Source: Acidobacteriota bacterium (lineage in GTDB: Bacteria > Acidobacteriota > Aminicenantia > Aminicenantales > Saccharicenantaceae). Taken from it: DNA of 64,000 nt. The stretch covers positions 46,975-110,974 of the forward strand of contig JAQULR010000003.1 in NCBI GenBank assembly GCA_028749205.1, in the 5' to 3' direction. Numbering within the stretch: position 1 is the stretch's first letter; every line of letters begins with the position of its first letter. A model generated the notes under the pieces. The model had not been told where the DNA came from, did not search any database, and was given only the letters and a program-made list of their open reading frames with translations. Shown here in pieces: positions 7,451 to 16,740 of the stretch. The translations under genes were made by a program, and so were the position numbers.

Positions 7451-9381
7451 TTTATTTTCTCTATCTCCTGAAGTCTCTGCTCAAAGTTGGCCCTCTTTTC
7501 TTCGTATTCCTCGTAGGCTTGAGTATATTCTTCATAGAGGGATTCTAGGTTTTTACGGTTGGCATCAAGGTTGCACGAAAGCCGGACTACTTCCTGGCCC
7601 TGCCCCTCTACTGAAGCTTTAATTATCTGCTCGGTAAGTAAACTCACCATTTGTTCAATTTCCTGGATCTGGTTTTCAAGTTGTAATACTTTTTCTTCCA
7701 GCGGTTTTAAAACCTTGGATTTCTCTATAATAATATCAGAACGGAGCCGACGGAGCTCACGAGGGGACAGTTTAAATTTGAAGACTTCTTCCTGAACAGT
7801 TTCTTTTAGTCCGTTCTTATTGGGGGCTTCTGATTTGATTGCTATTTGGGCCTTTTGGGCTTCGTTTACCGTCGATACTCTTTTAATCTCAGTTTTTTCT
7901 TGGCTCCAGCCGACTTTTTGTAAAAATCTTTCATAGTCACTTTCAAATACCTTAACTTCGTTATCTTGAAAAACAATGAGACGTTCAGCCAGGGCCCTAA
8001 GGAACATTTCATTATGGCTAACCATAACTACCGCCCCGTCAAAATTGTTGATAGCAGCTAGAAGGGCATCAGCAGATTCCAGGTCCAGGTGGTTGGTAGG
8101 CTCATCAAAAAGAAGAACATTGACCGGAGTAGCCAGAATCTTTCCCAGAAGAACCCGACTTTTCTCACCTCCTGAAAGAACCCTGATAGGTTTGAGAGCT
8201 TCCTCACCCTCAAACATCAGAGCTCCAGCAATCTGCCGGATTTGAGAAAGATCCAGCTGGGGGTTAGCTGAGGAAATTTCTTCCAGGACAGTATTATCGC
8301 TAACCATCTCTTCAGCATAACTTTGTTCAAAATAGCCGATGGCCACAGACTTAGCTGATTTTATCTGGCCAGTCTGAGGTTTCAGAACACCAGCCATCAG
8401 CTTTAGTAAAGTGGTCTTCCCCTGACCATTCGGTCCGATAACCATTATCCGGTCCCGAGCTCCAAGATGGAGGCTAAAGTTCTTAATAACCGGCTTGTCG
8501 GGAGAATAAGAAAAACTAATATTATTCAGGTTCAAGGCATATTTATGATGAAAAGGCTTTTCCAGAAAAGAAAATTCCATATTTTTAATCTTTTCCAGCC
8601 TTTCTTTTTTGCCCATTTTTTCAATATACTTAAGTCTCGATTGAACTAGACCAGCTAAGCGAGCCTTGGCTCTAAACCGGTTGATGAAAATCTCAAGCTC
8701 TTGCCGCTTGCGCTCATCATTTATTCGGGTTTTTTCATAGACTTCTTCTTCCAGAGATAATTGGTTATAGTATTTTTCAGTATCTCCTTCAATTTTCCGG
8801 ATTTTCTGGCGATGAATTCCCAGGATGTGAGTGGCCACTTTATCCATGAAACTCCGGTCATGGGTTATGAACATCAGCTCACCAGGCCAGTTTTGGAGAA
8901 ATTTTTCCAGCCAGCGGATAGAGGTAATATCTAAATAGTTGTTCGGCTCATCAAGAAGTAACAGGTCGTAATCAGCCAGTAAAATTCGAGCCAGGCTAAG
9001 ACGAACCTGATAACCACCTGACAACTGAAAAGGGTTTTTATAGAAATCTTCAGGCGAGAAACCAAGTCCGGCTAGAACCTTTTCCACCCGCCAGAGTTGA
9101 CTGCTGTCATCAGATAGCAGGCTTCGGCTGGCTTCTTTTAGAACGGTTGGCTTTTTGAATTCAGGCTTTTGCTCAAGATAACCAATCCGGTATTTCCTGG
9201 GGATGATAATCCGGCCTTCATCGGGCTCTTCCAGCCCAGCAATAATTCTAAATAAAGTAGACTTGCCGTGTCCATTTCTCCCAACTAATCCTATCTTTTC
9301 CCCACGGTTTACCTTAAAGCTAATTTTTTCAAACAGAGCCTGGCCGCCAAAGCTCTTTGATAATTCTTCAACAGCAATCAT
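7447..9381 (-). CDS. ABC-F family ATPase (translation factor type)
   Basis: 644 residues with two ABC domains and no membrane part. Domain 1: Walker A GRNGHGKST (34-42), signature LSGGYQ, then LLLDEPNNYLD. Domain 2: Walker A GPNGQGKTT near 320, signature LSGGEKSR, then LLFDEPTNHLD. A charged helical linker joins them and a coiled-coil tail (about 545-644) follows, as in Uup/YdiF-like ABC-F proteins. These act on ribosomes in translation quality control or antibiotic protection; which one cannot be told from sequence. Transcribed just upstream of, and overlapping, the DUF4392 gene. Confidence 0.88.
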   Translation of the reverse strand: MIAVEELSKSFGGQALFEKISFKVNRGEKIGLVGRNGHGKSTLFRIIAGLEEPDEGRIIIPRKYRIGYLEQKPEFKKPTVLKEASRSLLSDDSSQLWRVEKVLAGLGFSPEDFYKNPFQLSGGYQVRLSLARILLADYDLLLLDEPNNYLDITSIRWLEKFLQNWPGELMFITHDRSFMDKVATHILGIHRQKIRKIEGDTEKYYNQLSLEEEVYEKTRINDERKRQELEIFINRFRAKARLAGLVQSRLKYIEKMGKKERLEKIKNMEFSFLEKPFHHKYALNLNNISFSYSPDKPVIKNFSLHLGARDRIMVIGPNGQGKTTLLKLMAGVLKPQTGQIKSAKSVAIGYFEQSYAEEMVSDNTVLEEISSANPQLDLSQIRQIAGALMFEGEEALKPIRVLSGGEKSRVLLGKILATPVNVLLFDEPTNHLDLESADALLAAINNFDGAVVMVSHNEMFLRALAERLIVFQDNEVKVFESDYERFLQKVGWSQEKTEIKRVSTVNEAQKAQIAIKSEAPNKNGLKETVQEEVFKFKLSPRELRRLRSDIIIEKSKVLKPLEEKVLQLENQIQEIEQMVSLLTEQIIKASVEGQGQEVVRLSCNLDANRKNLESLYEEYTQAYEEYEEKRANFEQRLQEIEKIK

Positions 9382-9505
9382 TGAAATCTGTGGTCATTCA
9401 GATATCCTGCCCTCTTGTCAGGCAGCATAGCAAGCCGACTGATAAGTTGGCCGGTTTACCTGGTTAGAAATTTTTTTAAGCTTTATAAAAGACTCTCTTG
9501 ACCCT

Positions 9506-11668
9506 CTATAAACTTAGCTCTTTTATTATATGATTAGCTCCAGAAAACTTTTCGGTTATGAATATAACGTATCTGATATCAACGCTGATCGATCGCTGCA
9601 ATTCTGGAATGATGTAGTAATCGCCAATAACACTCTCATAGGTCATGTCAAAAATAATTCCAACCTGCTCACCTTTAGCATTTAGCGTGGGAGAACCAGA
9701 ATTACCACCGGTAACATTGGTGGTGTTCAAGAAACAGGCTGGGACATCTTTTAAAATCTGATCTTCATAGCGGCCAAAATCGCGCCTCTGGTAAAGTTCT
9801 TTAAGCTTAACTGGTACCCGGAAAGGGAATTCGCCTGTTTCTTTTTCCATAACTCCTGTCAGGGTGGTAATCGGCTTATAAATAACAGCATCGCGAGGAC
9901 TGTAGCCTTTGACCGGACCATAAGTAAAGCGAATGGTCCCGTTGGCATCTGGAGCCATTTTCCCTTCTTTCATTTCCAGAAGGGCTGCTTCATAAAGTTT
10001 TTTCCGGTCAGCTCTTTCCTGAGACCAGGCTTTACTTTCTTCCCGGACTTTTTTTAGCTCCTTCTCAAGCTCGGCTGCCAGAAGAATAAACGGGTCTCCG
10101 GTTTTTAGCAGTTCAGCCGGTTTCAAATTCAGCAATTCAAGGCGCTTTTTCGGATCAGCTAAAATGGTATTTGTATAGAGGCTATCTACATAGTCTTCAA
10201 TAGCTTTTTCCGATTTCTGAGACATCAGGGCCTTAAAAGGGCCAGGAATATTTTCAGCTGGCAGGTCTAACATCTTTTTTAGTTGGTGTTTGAAAAATTC
10301 CCGGTCAGTATCCAGAACATAGCTTCTCTCAGCTAACTGAATTCTTTGCCTGATGTAGGGCAGATTTCTTTCCTGATAAGACGTTTCCCTTTCCTGATCA
10401 GGCTTCTGCAGCTCTTCAACCGTTCGGTAGATAGTATAAGCTTGTGACAGAAGGGTCGACCCGGAAAAGGAGCTGATGCTGCTGGTCAGCAATTCATTCT
10501 TGGAAGCAAATATTTCATAGCGCTTCATGAAATCAGCTATCTCCTTCAGGACAGGACCATATTTTTTCTGACGTTCAGGGCTGGCCTTAATCCAGGCTAA
10601 AAATTCCTTCTCCTGTTCTTTTTTGCGGTTTATCAGGTCAACCTTTTTCATACCTTCCACCTTGCCCTGCATGTTCTTTAACGAATTATTCAGCCCTTTC
10701 AATAACGAAGCATAGCGAATTTCAGTTTCTTTATCTTCTTTACTAGCAGCTTCTATAAAATTGATTATATCCTGAAATTCATTCATCCTCTTGACCATTG
10801 AGTTATAGTCATACTCTATTTCGGCAGCCGTAAAGTTGCGATAGGTTCGTCCTGGATAGCCCATAACAAATGTAAAGTCATCCTCTTTAAGGCCCTCCAA
10901 CGAAAGTTTCAGCCAGACTTTGGGTTGATAAGGAACATTATCCGGGCTGTAATCAACTCCAACCCCATCTTTGGAAACATAAGCTCTAAGGAAAGAAAAA
11001 TCACAGGTGTGTCGAGGCCACATCCAATTGTCAATATCCCCACCGTAATTACCGAGATCCCGAGGAGGGGCATAGACCAGCCGGACATCTTTTATTCTTT
11101 TGAACCGGTATAAATAATATTGGTTACCGCTGTACATACTGGCAACACTGGCTCTGATATCAGGCCCAGTTTTTTCGGCTTCAGCCACAATTTCTTTAAT
11201 GGCATTTTCTATGGCTTCATATTTCTGGCCTGGATCCATTTCAGTCTTGACTTTCGCCAGAACCCTGGTGGTAACTTCTTCATAGCTAAGCAGAATATCG
11301 GCTGTATAACCTTGAGCCGGAATTTCCTGCCGGCGGTTTCTGGCCAGAAAGCCCTTCGTTATATAATCATTTTTCTTGCTGGAAGCTCGCTGGATAGCTC
11401 CAAAAGCCACGTGATGGTTGGTCAGAATAAGACCCTCAGGACTCACAAACTCACCGGTTCCGCCACCCAGATTGACCACGGCACTCATTAATCCAGTGCC
11501 GTCCTTTTTGTAAAGGTCATCTGGGTTCATCTTGAGTCCAAGTTCCTGCAGATTAAGCATCTTCATTTGATGCGGCATCCACATCCCCTCATCAGCCCGG
11601 CTAAAAACAGGCAGTAGAAGCAGTCCAATAAATAAAATCCCAGTTATTAATTTTGCCTTAAACCTCAT
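9506..11668 (-). CDS. S46 family dipeptidyl peptidase (DPP7/DPP11-like)
   Basis: 720 residues, normal S46 length, with a signal peptide (about 1-25, ending FSRA/DEG). The chymotrypsin-like fold shows catalytic His86 (TNHHVAFG), the acidic motif region GGDIDNWMWPRHTCDFS, and Ser657 (GGNSGSP). The enzyme releases N-terminal dipeptides from peptides, probably in the periplasm. The position 18 residues after the catalytic serine, which sets specificity in this family (Gly in DPP7, Arg in DPP11), is Met675 here (FDMTYE), so the preference is likely not acidic. Start ATG 11668 has AGGAGG just upstream. Confidence 0.92.
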   Translation of the reverse strand: MRFKAKLITGILFIGLLLLPVFSRADEGMWMPHQMKMLNLQELGLKMNPDDLYKKDGTGLMSAVVNLGGGTGEFVSPEGLILTNHHVAFGAIQRASSKKNDYITKGFLARNRRQEIPAQGYTADILLSYEEVTTRVLAKVKTEMDPGQKYEAIENAIKEIVAEAEKTGPDIRASVASMYSGNQYYLYRFKRIKDVRLVYAPPRDLGNYGGDIDNWMWPRHTCDFSFLRAYVSKDGVGVDYSPDNVPYQPKVWLKLSLEGLKEDDFTFVMGYPGRTYRNFTAAEIEYDYNSMVKRMNEFQDIINFIEAASKEDKETEIRYASLLKGLNNSLKNMQGKVEGMKKVDLINRKKEQEKEFLAWIKASPERQKKYGPVLKEIADFMKRYEIFASKNELLTSSISSFSGSTLLSQAYTIYRTVEELQKPDQERETSYQERNLPYIRQRIQLAERSYVLDTDREFFKHQLKKMLDLPAENIPGPFKALMSQKSEKAIEDYVDSLYTNTILADPKKRLELLNLKPAELLKTGDPFILLAAELEKELKKVREESKAWSQERADRKKLYEAALLEMKEGKMAPDANGTIRFTYGPVKGYSPRDAVIYKPITTLTGVMEKETGEFPFRVPVKLKELYQRRDFGRYEDQILKDVPACFLNTTNVTGGNSGSPTLNAKGEQVGIIFDMTYESVIGDYYIIPELQRSISVDIRYVIFITEKFSGANHIIKELSL

Positions 11669-12006
11669 TCTTACCTCCTTGGCTTTCGCCTCGAAAAAGC
11701 AATATTTTAACCTAATTATTTTTCAAACCAATTTCTTTTAATAAATTTAAATATGATGATATTCTATAGCTGATATAATTTCAAGTTTGGTCCTGTTTGC
11801 CAGCAAGCCAGGCTATTACATTTACGTTTTGTCATAGCCATGGCCTAATTTGTTTTCTATAACATCTCTATTCTTTCCTATCCACTAAACCAGCCATTTT
11901 CCCCAGCTAAGAGGTAATTCCATATTAATGGTCAACAAACCGAGGCCAGCACCAGGCTAAAACCCTGATTATAAAGATTGATATAAAAACAGCTTAATAA
12001 AAAAAA
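11669..12006. other. 338-base gap without a recognised gene
   Basis: AT-rich spacer between the S46 peptidase start and the YfcC stop. Apart from the ribosome site of the peptidase gene at its left edge I see no ORF, RNA or clear palindrome. Confidence 0.5.
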
Positions 12007-13416
12007 TTAATAAGGGCCCCAGTTCATCAAGACCGGTGGGATCAAGGCCAGCAAGCTAAAAATTATCAGAATAACCATCAACGGGAGAAACCATTTAGCC
12101 CATTTTTCCCAGGGAATTTTGGCCACCCCAAGGACTCCCATGGTCACTGCTGAGGTAGGCAGTATCGGGTTAATTACCTCGCAAAGTTGAAAAGCCAGAA
12201 CTGAAGTCTGTCTGGTAATTCCCACCAGGTCGCTCAGGGGAGCAATAATTGGCATGGTCAGGGCGGCCTGGGCAGTCCCTGAATGGACGAAAAAATTTAT
12301 TACCGCCTGCACCAAGAAAATTATCTGAGCTGTCAGAATTGAAGGAACAGCTGAGATTAAACCAGCTGCGCCTTGAAGCATAGTATCCAAGACGGCAGCC
12401 TCCTGAAGAATTATCAATATGGCCCGGCCGCCAGAGATGATTAATGAAACATTCATCATATCTTTGGCTCCATCAACAAAATTCTGGGCCATTTCAGAAG
12501 GCTTCATCCTGGCCAGGAACCCAGAAATCAGGCCAAGGCCAAGAAACAAGGCGGCAATTTCCTCCATATACCAGCCCTGGGCCAATATGCCATAAATCAA
12601 AAGGCCAATGGTCGCAAAGAGGCTAGCAACTATAAGTTGCTGTGATCTACCCCATTTATAGCTTGAAACCGAATTAGACTGATGCTCAATTCTCTTGAGG
12701 TCAAGTTCATATACTGGACTCAATTGTGGATTCTTTCTAATTTTTTCTGCATAAACCATGACAAAAGCTATGCCAATAATCGTGGTTATAATCCACAAAA
12801 TTAGCCTGTATCCTAACCCCGAGTAAAGCGGAAGTTCAGCAAAGCCCTGGGCAATACCAACTGTAAACGGATTAAAAAAGGCAGCGGCAAAGCCAACAGC
12901 TGCACCCAGAAAAGGAATAGCTATACCAACTATTGAGTCATAACCCATGGAAAGAGCAAATGGTATAAAGATCAAAACAAAGGGTATTGATTCTTCGGCC
13001 ATACCATAGACGCTTCCAGCCAACGAAAAGATTATCATCAGGACAGGTATGACCATAATTCTAAGCTTAGGTTTCCGGGTGAAAAAAGCAGCCAGCTTTT
13101 GAATACCGGCATCTATGGCTCCCGACTTAGTCAAAATCCCAAAAGTCCCCCCAAATATGAAAATCAGGATGATAATCAGGGCGGCATCTTGAAAACCGCG
13201 GATAGGGGCAATTAACAGCCATTCAGGGCCTAGCCATTTTTTATCTACCTGGTGGTAAGTTTCTGGCACAATTATCAGCCTGGTTTTTCCCTCAATTGTT
13301 TTTTCAGCCCGGTCAAACTCCCCCGAAGGAAGCACCAGGGCCAGAAGATAAACCAGAATGACCAGAAGATAGATTAAGACTAACGTATGCGGCAGTCTGA
13401 AACTTCTCTTTTTCAT
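12007..13416 (-). CDS. YfcC-type carrier (C4-dicarboxylate/amino-acid carrier family)
   Basis: 469 residues from the chosen start, with about 12 transmembrane helices. The N-terminal MKKRSFRLPHTLVLI, then LPSGEF and FGGTFGILTKSGAIDAG, are typical of the YfcC/DcuC-related family (PF03606). Members move dicarboxylates or basic amino acids across the inner membrane; the substrate here is unknown. I prefer ATG 13416, which has GGTGG five bases before it, over a GTG 14 codons upstream (13458) that lacks a ribosome site. It stands alone but lies beside peptidase genes, so amino-acid or small-acid exchange would fit. Confidence 0.82.
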   Translation of the reverse strand: MKKRSFRLPHTLVLIYLLVILVYLLALVLPSGEFDRAEKTIEGKTRLIIVPETYHQVDKKWLGPEWLLIAPIRGFQDAALIIILIFIFGGTFGILTKSGAIDAGIQKLAAFFTRKPKLRIMVIPVLMIIFSLAGSVYGMAEESIPFVLIFIPFALSMGYDSIVGIAIPFLGAAVGFAAAFFNPFTVGIAQGFAELPLYSGLGYRLILWIITTIIGIAFVMVYAEKIRKNPQLSPVYELDLKRIEHQSNSVSSYKWGRSQQLIVASLFATIGLLIYGILAQGWYMEEIAALFLGLGLISGFLARMKPSEMAQNFVDGAKDMMNVSLIISGGRAILIILQEAAVLDTMLQGAAGLISAVPSILTAQIIFLVQAVINFFVHSGTAQAALTMPIIAPLSDLVGITRQTSVLAFQLCEVINPILPTSAVTMGVLGVAKIPWEKWAKWFLPLMVILIIFSLLALIPPVLMNWGPY

Positions 13417-13575
13417 TTTAGCCACCAAAATAAAACTTTCATCCCTTCCCTTAGCCACTAACTTAAAGCAAGATTTTCTCTATAATTAGCCTTAGAGTCA
13501 ACATTTAAATGGTTGAACAGCCAAAAGTGTGGTGCTAAAGAAGGGGAAATACTGTGGCAAGTACAGCCACCTGGC

Positions 13576-13604
13576 TGGACATAATTTTTTGATTAATCTA
13601 TAAT
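13576..13604 (+). promoter_or_regulatory. Promoter of tRNA-Pro
   Basis: TGGACA (13576-13581), 17-base spacer, TATAAT (13599-13604), ending 10 bases before the tRNA. Confidence 0.7.
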
Positions 13605-13614
13605 TGGCACACTT

Positions 13615-13689
13615 CGGGGAGTAGCGCAGCCTGGCTAGCGCACAGCGTTCGGGACGCTGGGGTCGTGGGTTCAAATCCCACCTCCCCGA
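13615..13689 (+). tRNA. tRNA-Pro, anticodon CGG
   Basis: 75 bases forming a full cloverleaf. The acceptor stem is CGGGGAG (13615-13621) with CTCCCCG (13682-13688), discriminator A. The anticodon stem CAGCG/CGCTG encloses loop TTCGGGA with anticodon CGG at 13650-13652 (reads CCG). The T arm has GTGGGTTCAAATCCCAC. The first base C is typical of bacterial tRNA-Pro. CCA is not encoded. A run of eight T follows at once (13690-13697) and probably ends transcription. Confidence 0.96.
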
Positions 13690-13792
13690 TTTTTTTTAAT
13701 TCCCCAACACCTGTGACCGCCAAATATTTTCCTATTGTATTTTCTGTTCAATCAAGTATATTCAGTGTAGATTGTTAAGGAGGGCAAGACAA

Positions 13793-14329
13793 ATGCGAAA
13801 AGAAATCTCCGGAGTAATAATTGAATGCCTGAAAGGAAATATTGCTGACCAGCCTGATATTATGGCTGTGGTGAATGCAGCCAATGCTCATCTCCAGCCC
13901 GGGGGCGGTGTGGCCGGAGCCATTCACCGAGCAGCCGGTCCTGGTCTCGAGGAGGAATGCCGTCAACTGGCCCCCATAGAGCCTGGCCAAGCAGTGATGA
14001 CTAGAGGTCATAATCTTCCTAATCCCTACGTCATCCACTGCCTTGGTCCCGTCTATGGCGTGGACAAGCCTGAAGAAAAACTCCTGGCTGACTGTTACCG
14101 TAATTCTTTGATGCTGGCTGAACAACATGAGATCGATTCTATTGCCTTCCCCGCTATTTCCACTGGTTTCTTTCGCTATCCCTTAGAAAAAGCCACCAGA
14201 GTGGCTCTAAAAACTGTTCTGGAAATGGCCCCTCAGCTTAAAAAGGTAAAAAAAATCAGGTTTGTCTTGTTCAATGATTCTGATTTAGAGGTTTATGAGG
14301 CTGAACTAACTCACTTAGCTGGTAGCTGA
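13793..14329 (+). CDS. Macro-domain protein (O-acetyl-ADP-ribose deacetylase-like)
   Basis: 178 residues, a single macro domain. The ADP-ribose pocket motifs are clear: VVNAANAHLQPGGGVAGAIHRAAG near the N-terminus, GQAVMTRGHNLP, HCLGPVYG and FPAISTGFFRYP. Such proteins hydrolyse O-acetyl-ADP-ribose or remove ADP-ribose from targets in the cytoplasm. Start ATG 13793 is chosen because AAGGAGGGC lies seven bases upstream; a longer reading frame from 13772 would bury this site. No ADP-ribosyltransferase or sirtuin partner is nearby, so a toxin-antitoxin role (DarTG-like) is not supported. Confidence 0.9.
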   Translation: MRKEISGVIIECLKGNIADQPDIMAVVNAANAHLQPGGGVAGAIHRAAGPGLEEECRQLAPIEPGQAVMTRGHNLPNPYVIHCLGPVYGVDKPEEKLLADCYRNSLMLAEQHEIDSIAFPAISTGFFRYPLEKATRVALKTVLEMAPQLKKVKKIRFVLFNDSDLEVYEAELTHLAGS

Positions 14330-14364
14330 ACTCAGCTCCTCTTATACCGTTCAACAAATCAGAT

Positions 14365-15435
14365 TCACTTCAGTTCTTCCAGTTCATATTTCTGGGACCC
14401 AAGTCCAATTTTTTCACCATAAGCCAACTGGACCGACCAGTCCAGGTTATATCCCTGTCTGAAGACATCTTTGCCGACTGACCTGTTGACCAGGTCTATC
14501 GAAGCTCTGTCCACAGCTACCGGATCCAACGAGCCAACTATTCCTATATCTTCGGCAATTGCTGGCTGGTTTTTAGCCAGACAATCGCAATCTTTGGTAA
14601 CCTGGAGGATGAAATTAACAAAACAGATTTTATCTCCAAAATGGCTTTTGACCGTATGAGCATATTCAGCCATTTTTTCCTGGAGGCGCTCGGAATCTTC
14701 ATCCCATTTCATCTTGACTGCTCCATACCTGCAAACCACCAGGCATTCGCCGCAGCCGATGCATTTTTCATCATCAATCAGGACATGTTCCTGGGCTTGA
14801 ACGATGGCTTCAGCCGGACAGAATTGGCTGCAGACACCACAATTCCGACATTTTTTAGTACTGACCCTGGGATGAACCACTGAGTGCTGGTCCAGCTTGC
14901 CAGCCCTGGAAGCACAGCCCATGCCCAGGTTTTTTATGGCTGCCCCGACACCACTCTGAACATGGCCGGTAACATGGGTCAGGCAGACCATAGCATTCGA
15001 ATTCAAGAAGGCACTGGAAATACGAGGCGCCTTTATCCTGATACCTGCTGTTTTCACTTCCAGCTTTTCCCGGCCAACCAGGCCGTCAGCAATTATCACT
15101 GGAACCTTGACCACTTCAGGAGTGAAGCCATGTTCCCAAGCTAAGCGAAGATGATCAACTGAATTTGACCTGCAGCCAACATAAAGAGTGTTGCTGTCTG
15201 ATAGAAAAGTTCGTTGACTCTTTCTCAATACTTCATCAATAATTCCAATTATCCAGCGGGGCTTGATGTGCCCGGTGTTATACTTTTCTCCAAAATGGAT
15301 TTTTATAGCCACAAAATCTTCTGGCTCGATTTTTTGGTTCAACCCCAACTCTAAATAGATGGTGGCTGCTTTCCTGGCAATTTCTTCCGGCGCTTCTTCT
15401 CTATTAGCTCTGATAAAATAGACTTTACTTATCAT
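14365..15435 (-). CDS. DUF362 protein with 4Fe-4S ferredoxin domain
   Basis: 356 residues. The DUF362 domain spans most of the chain (KIHFGEKYNTGH near 46, LTHVTGH near 150). It is interrupted by two 4Fe-4S motifs, CRNCGVCSQFCP (starting about 196) and CIGCGECLVVC (about 226). The DUF362 family is widespread in anaerobes; its reaction is not established and an electron-transfer or iron-sulfur-dependent role is inferred. No signal peptide. The neighbouring aminotransferase is transcribed the same way about 60 bases upstream, so co-transcription is possible but unproven. Confidence 0.87.
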   Translation of the reverse strand: MISKVYFIRANREEAPEEIARKAATIYLELGLNQKIEPEDFVAIKIHFGEKYNTGHIKPRWIIGIIDEVLRKSQRTFLSDSNTLYVGCRSNSVDHLRLAWEHGFTPEVVKVPVIIADGLVGREKLEVKTAGIRIKAPRISSAFLNSNAMVCLTHVTGHVQSGVGAAIKNLGMGCASRAGKLDQHSVVHPRVSTKKCRNCGVCSQFCPAEAIVQAQEHVLIDDEKCIGCGECLVVCRYGAVKMKWDEDSERLQEKMAEYAHTVKSHFGDKICFVNFILQVTKDCDCLAKNQPAIAEDIGIVGSLDPVAVDRASIDLVNRSVGKDVFRQGYNLDWSVQLAYGEKIGLGSQKYELEELK

Positions 15436-15493
15436 TTAGCTCCTCGTCAGGTAAAGTATTTCAAGATAGTAGAAATTCGTCTCTCGGCTTAGT

Positions 15494-16645
15494 TCATCTT
15501 ACCAGAAGTGACCTGATTGTTTCTACACCGTCACCCAGAGAAAAAGCAAAGCCGAGGCTCAGGAGGGATTTTTCGATAGCATCAAAAGCTAAAACAATCT
15601 GTTCCCTGGTCAGGTTGCCCATATGCCCTACCCGGAAAACTTGGCCAGTTGTCGAGCCGAGGCCGCCTGCTACCACCAGGCCATTTTCAGATAGCTTCTT
15701 CCTGAAGCTCAAATCCTCAAGCCCTTCAGGATAACGAATCACTGACAGGGTTGAAGCCAGGCAGGTTTCATCGGTATAGGTTGAAAATCCTAAGGAACGC
15801 AAGCCGTTTCTGATGGCTGCAGCAAAACGTTCGTGTCTCTCGAACCTTCTCTCCAAACCCTCTTCTATCACAATTTTAGTGGCTTCATAGAAGGCCCGAA
15901 TTTCGTTAACACCGGGGGTAGAAAAATATTTATTAGGATTTTCCATAACCGGAAGCCAGCGCATAATATCTGCATAATAGGCTTTGACTCCAGGCAACTT
16001 TTTACGCTTTTCCATGGCTCTCTCTGAAAACACGTCTATCGCCAGGCCCGGGGGAGCTCCTAAACATTTCTGAGCAGCAGTCAGAATAACATCAATTCCC
16101 CAGTCATCCATCCTCTCTTCAATTCCTCCTGTGGCACAGACACCATCTACCACCAATAGTGCCTCAGGGGCCACCTGACGAAGAACTTCTGCATAATTAT
16201 GAACCGGAGCGCAAGAACCGGTAGCTGTATCAACATGAGTACAGACCACTACTTCATATTTATGCCTTTTAAGCTCGGCCTTGAGTTCTTCTGCTGTTAC
16301 TACCCTGCCCCATTGACTTTGAAGAAGACTATGCTTGATCCCGAAAGTTTCACAAATTTCGGCCATCCGGCTCCCGAAATAGCCCTGAGAAAGGACCAGG
16401 ACTTTATCTGATGGTGAAGTAATGTTCAGGAGGGCGATTTCCATAGCCAGAGTTCCAGCACCAGATACGATAAAGGGTTGCCCCCTTTCAGTAAAAACAA
16501 TTTTTTTGATATTATTCAGCGCTCGGCTCAGGGCTTCCTCCATCTCCGGGCTTGTATGAGAGACGGTAGGTAGAGCCAGAGCCTCCAGGATTCTGCCGAC
16601 CACCGGCGTCGGCCCAGGAATTAAAAGAAGCTTGTTTTCTTTCAT
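15494..16645 (-). CDS. Class V aminotransferase (alanine-glyoxylate/serine-pyruvate type)
   Basis: 383 residues, fold-type I PLP enzyme. N-terminal LIPGPTPV is typical of the alanine-glyoxylate aminotransferase group. VSGAGTLAMEIAL forms the PLP phosphate region, VDGVCATGG contains the PLP-pyridine aspartate, and TAAQKCLG has the Schiff-base Lys193. Likely transfers amino groups between alanine or serine and glyoxylate or pyruvate; phosphonate and other relatives cannot be excluded. Start ATG at 16645. The promoter region lies in the divergent gap with the amidohydrolase gene, which also holds a palindromic repeat. Confidence 0.87.
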   Translation of the reverse strand: MKENKLLLIPGPTPVVGRILEALALPTVSHTSPEMEEALSRALNNIKKIVFTERGQPFIVSGAGTLAMEIALLNITSPSDKVLVLSQGYFGSRMAEICETFGIKHSLLQSQWGRVVTAEELKAELKRHKYEVVVCTHVDTATGSCAPVHNYAEVLRQVAPEALLVVDGVCATGGIEERMDDWGIDVILTAAQKCLGAPPGLAIDVFSERAMEKRKKLPGVKAYYADIMRWLPVMENPNKYFSTPGVNEIRAFYEATKIVIEEGLERRFERHERFAAAIRNGLRSLGFSTYTDETCLASTLSVIRYPEGLEDLSFRKKLSENGLVVAGGLGSTTGQVFRVGHMGNLTREQIVLAFDAIEKSLLSLGFAFSLGDGVETIRSLLVR

Positions 16646-16675
16646 CAGTCCTATCCTTCTTAATTAGATTATTAT

Positions 16676-16701
16676 CCTTGATTATTCAAAAATAATCCAG
16701 G
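16676..16701 (+). repeat. Lone palindrome of the dispersed element family (H)
   Basis: CCTTGATTATT-CAAA-AATAATCCAGG: an imperfect palindrome matching the right-end palindrome of the dispersed elements at 57811-57984 and 63696-63993. It overlaps the promoter of the amidohydrolase gene. Confidence 0.6.
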
Positions 16702-16706
16702 ATAAT
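16678..16706 (+). promoter_or_regulatory. Promoter of the amidohydrolase gene
   Basis: TTGATT (16678-16683), exactly 17 bases, GATAAT (16701-16706). The -35 hexamer and spacer are made of the dispersed palindrome. Confidence 0.6.
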
Positions 16707-16740
16707 TAGCTTAAAATAAAATTTAATTTGGAGAGGAAAA

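Noticed and set aside
13793-14329. DarG-like antitoxin role for the macro-domain protein
   Set aside because: No DarT-like ADP-ribosyltransferase gene is adjacent; the protein is a lone macro domain.
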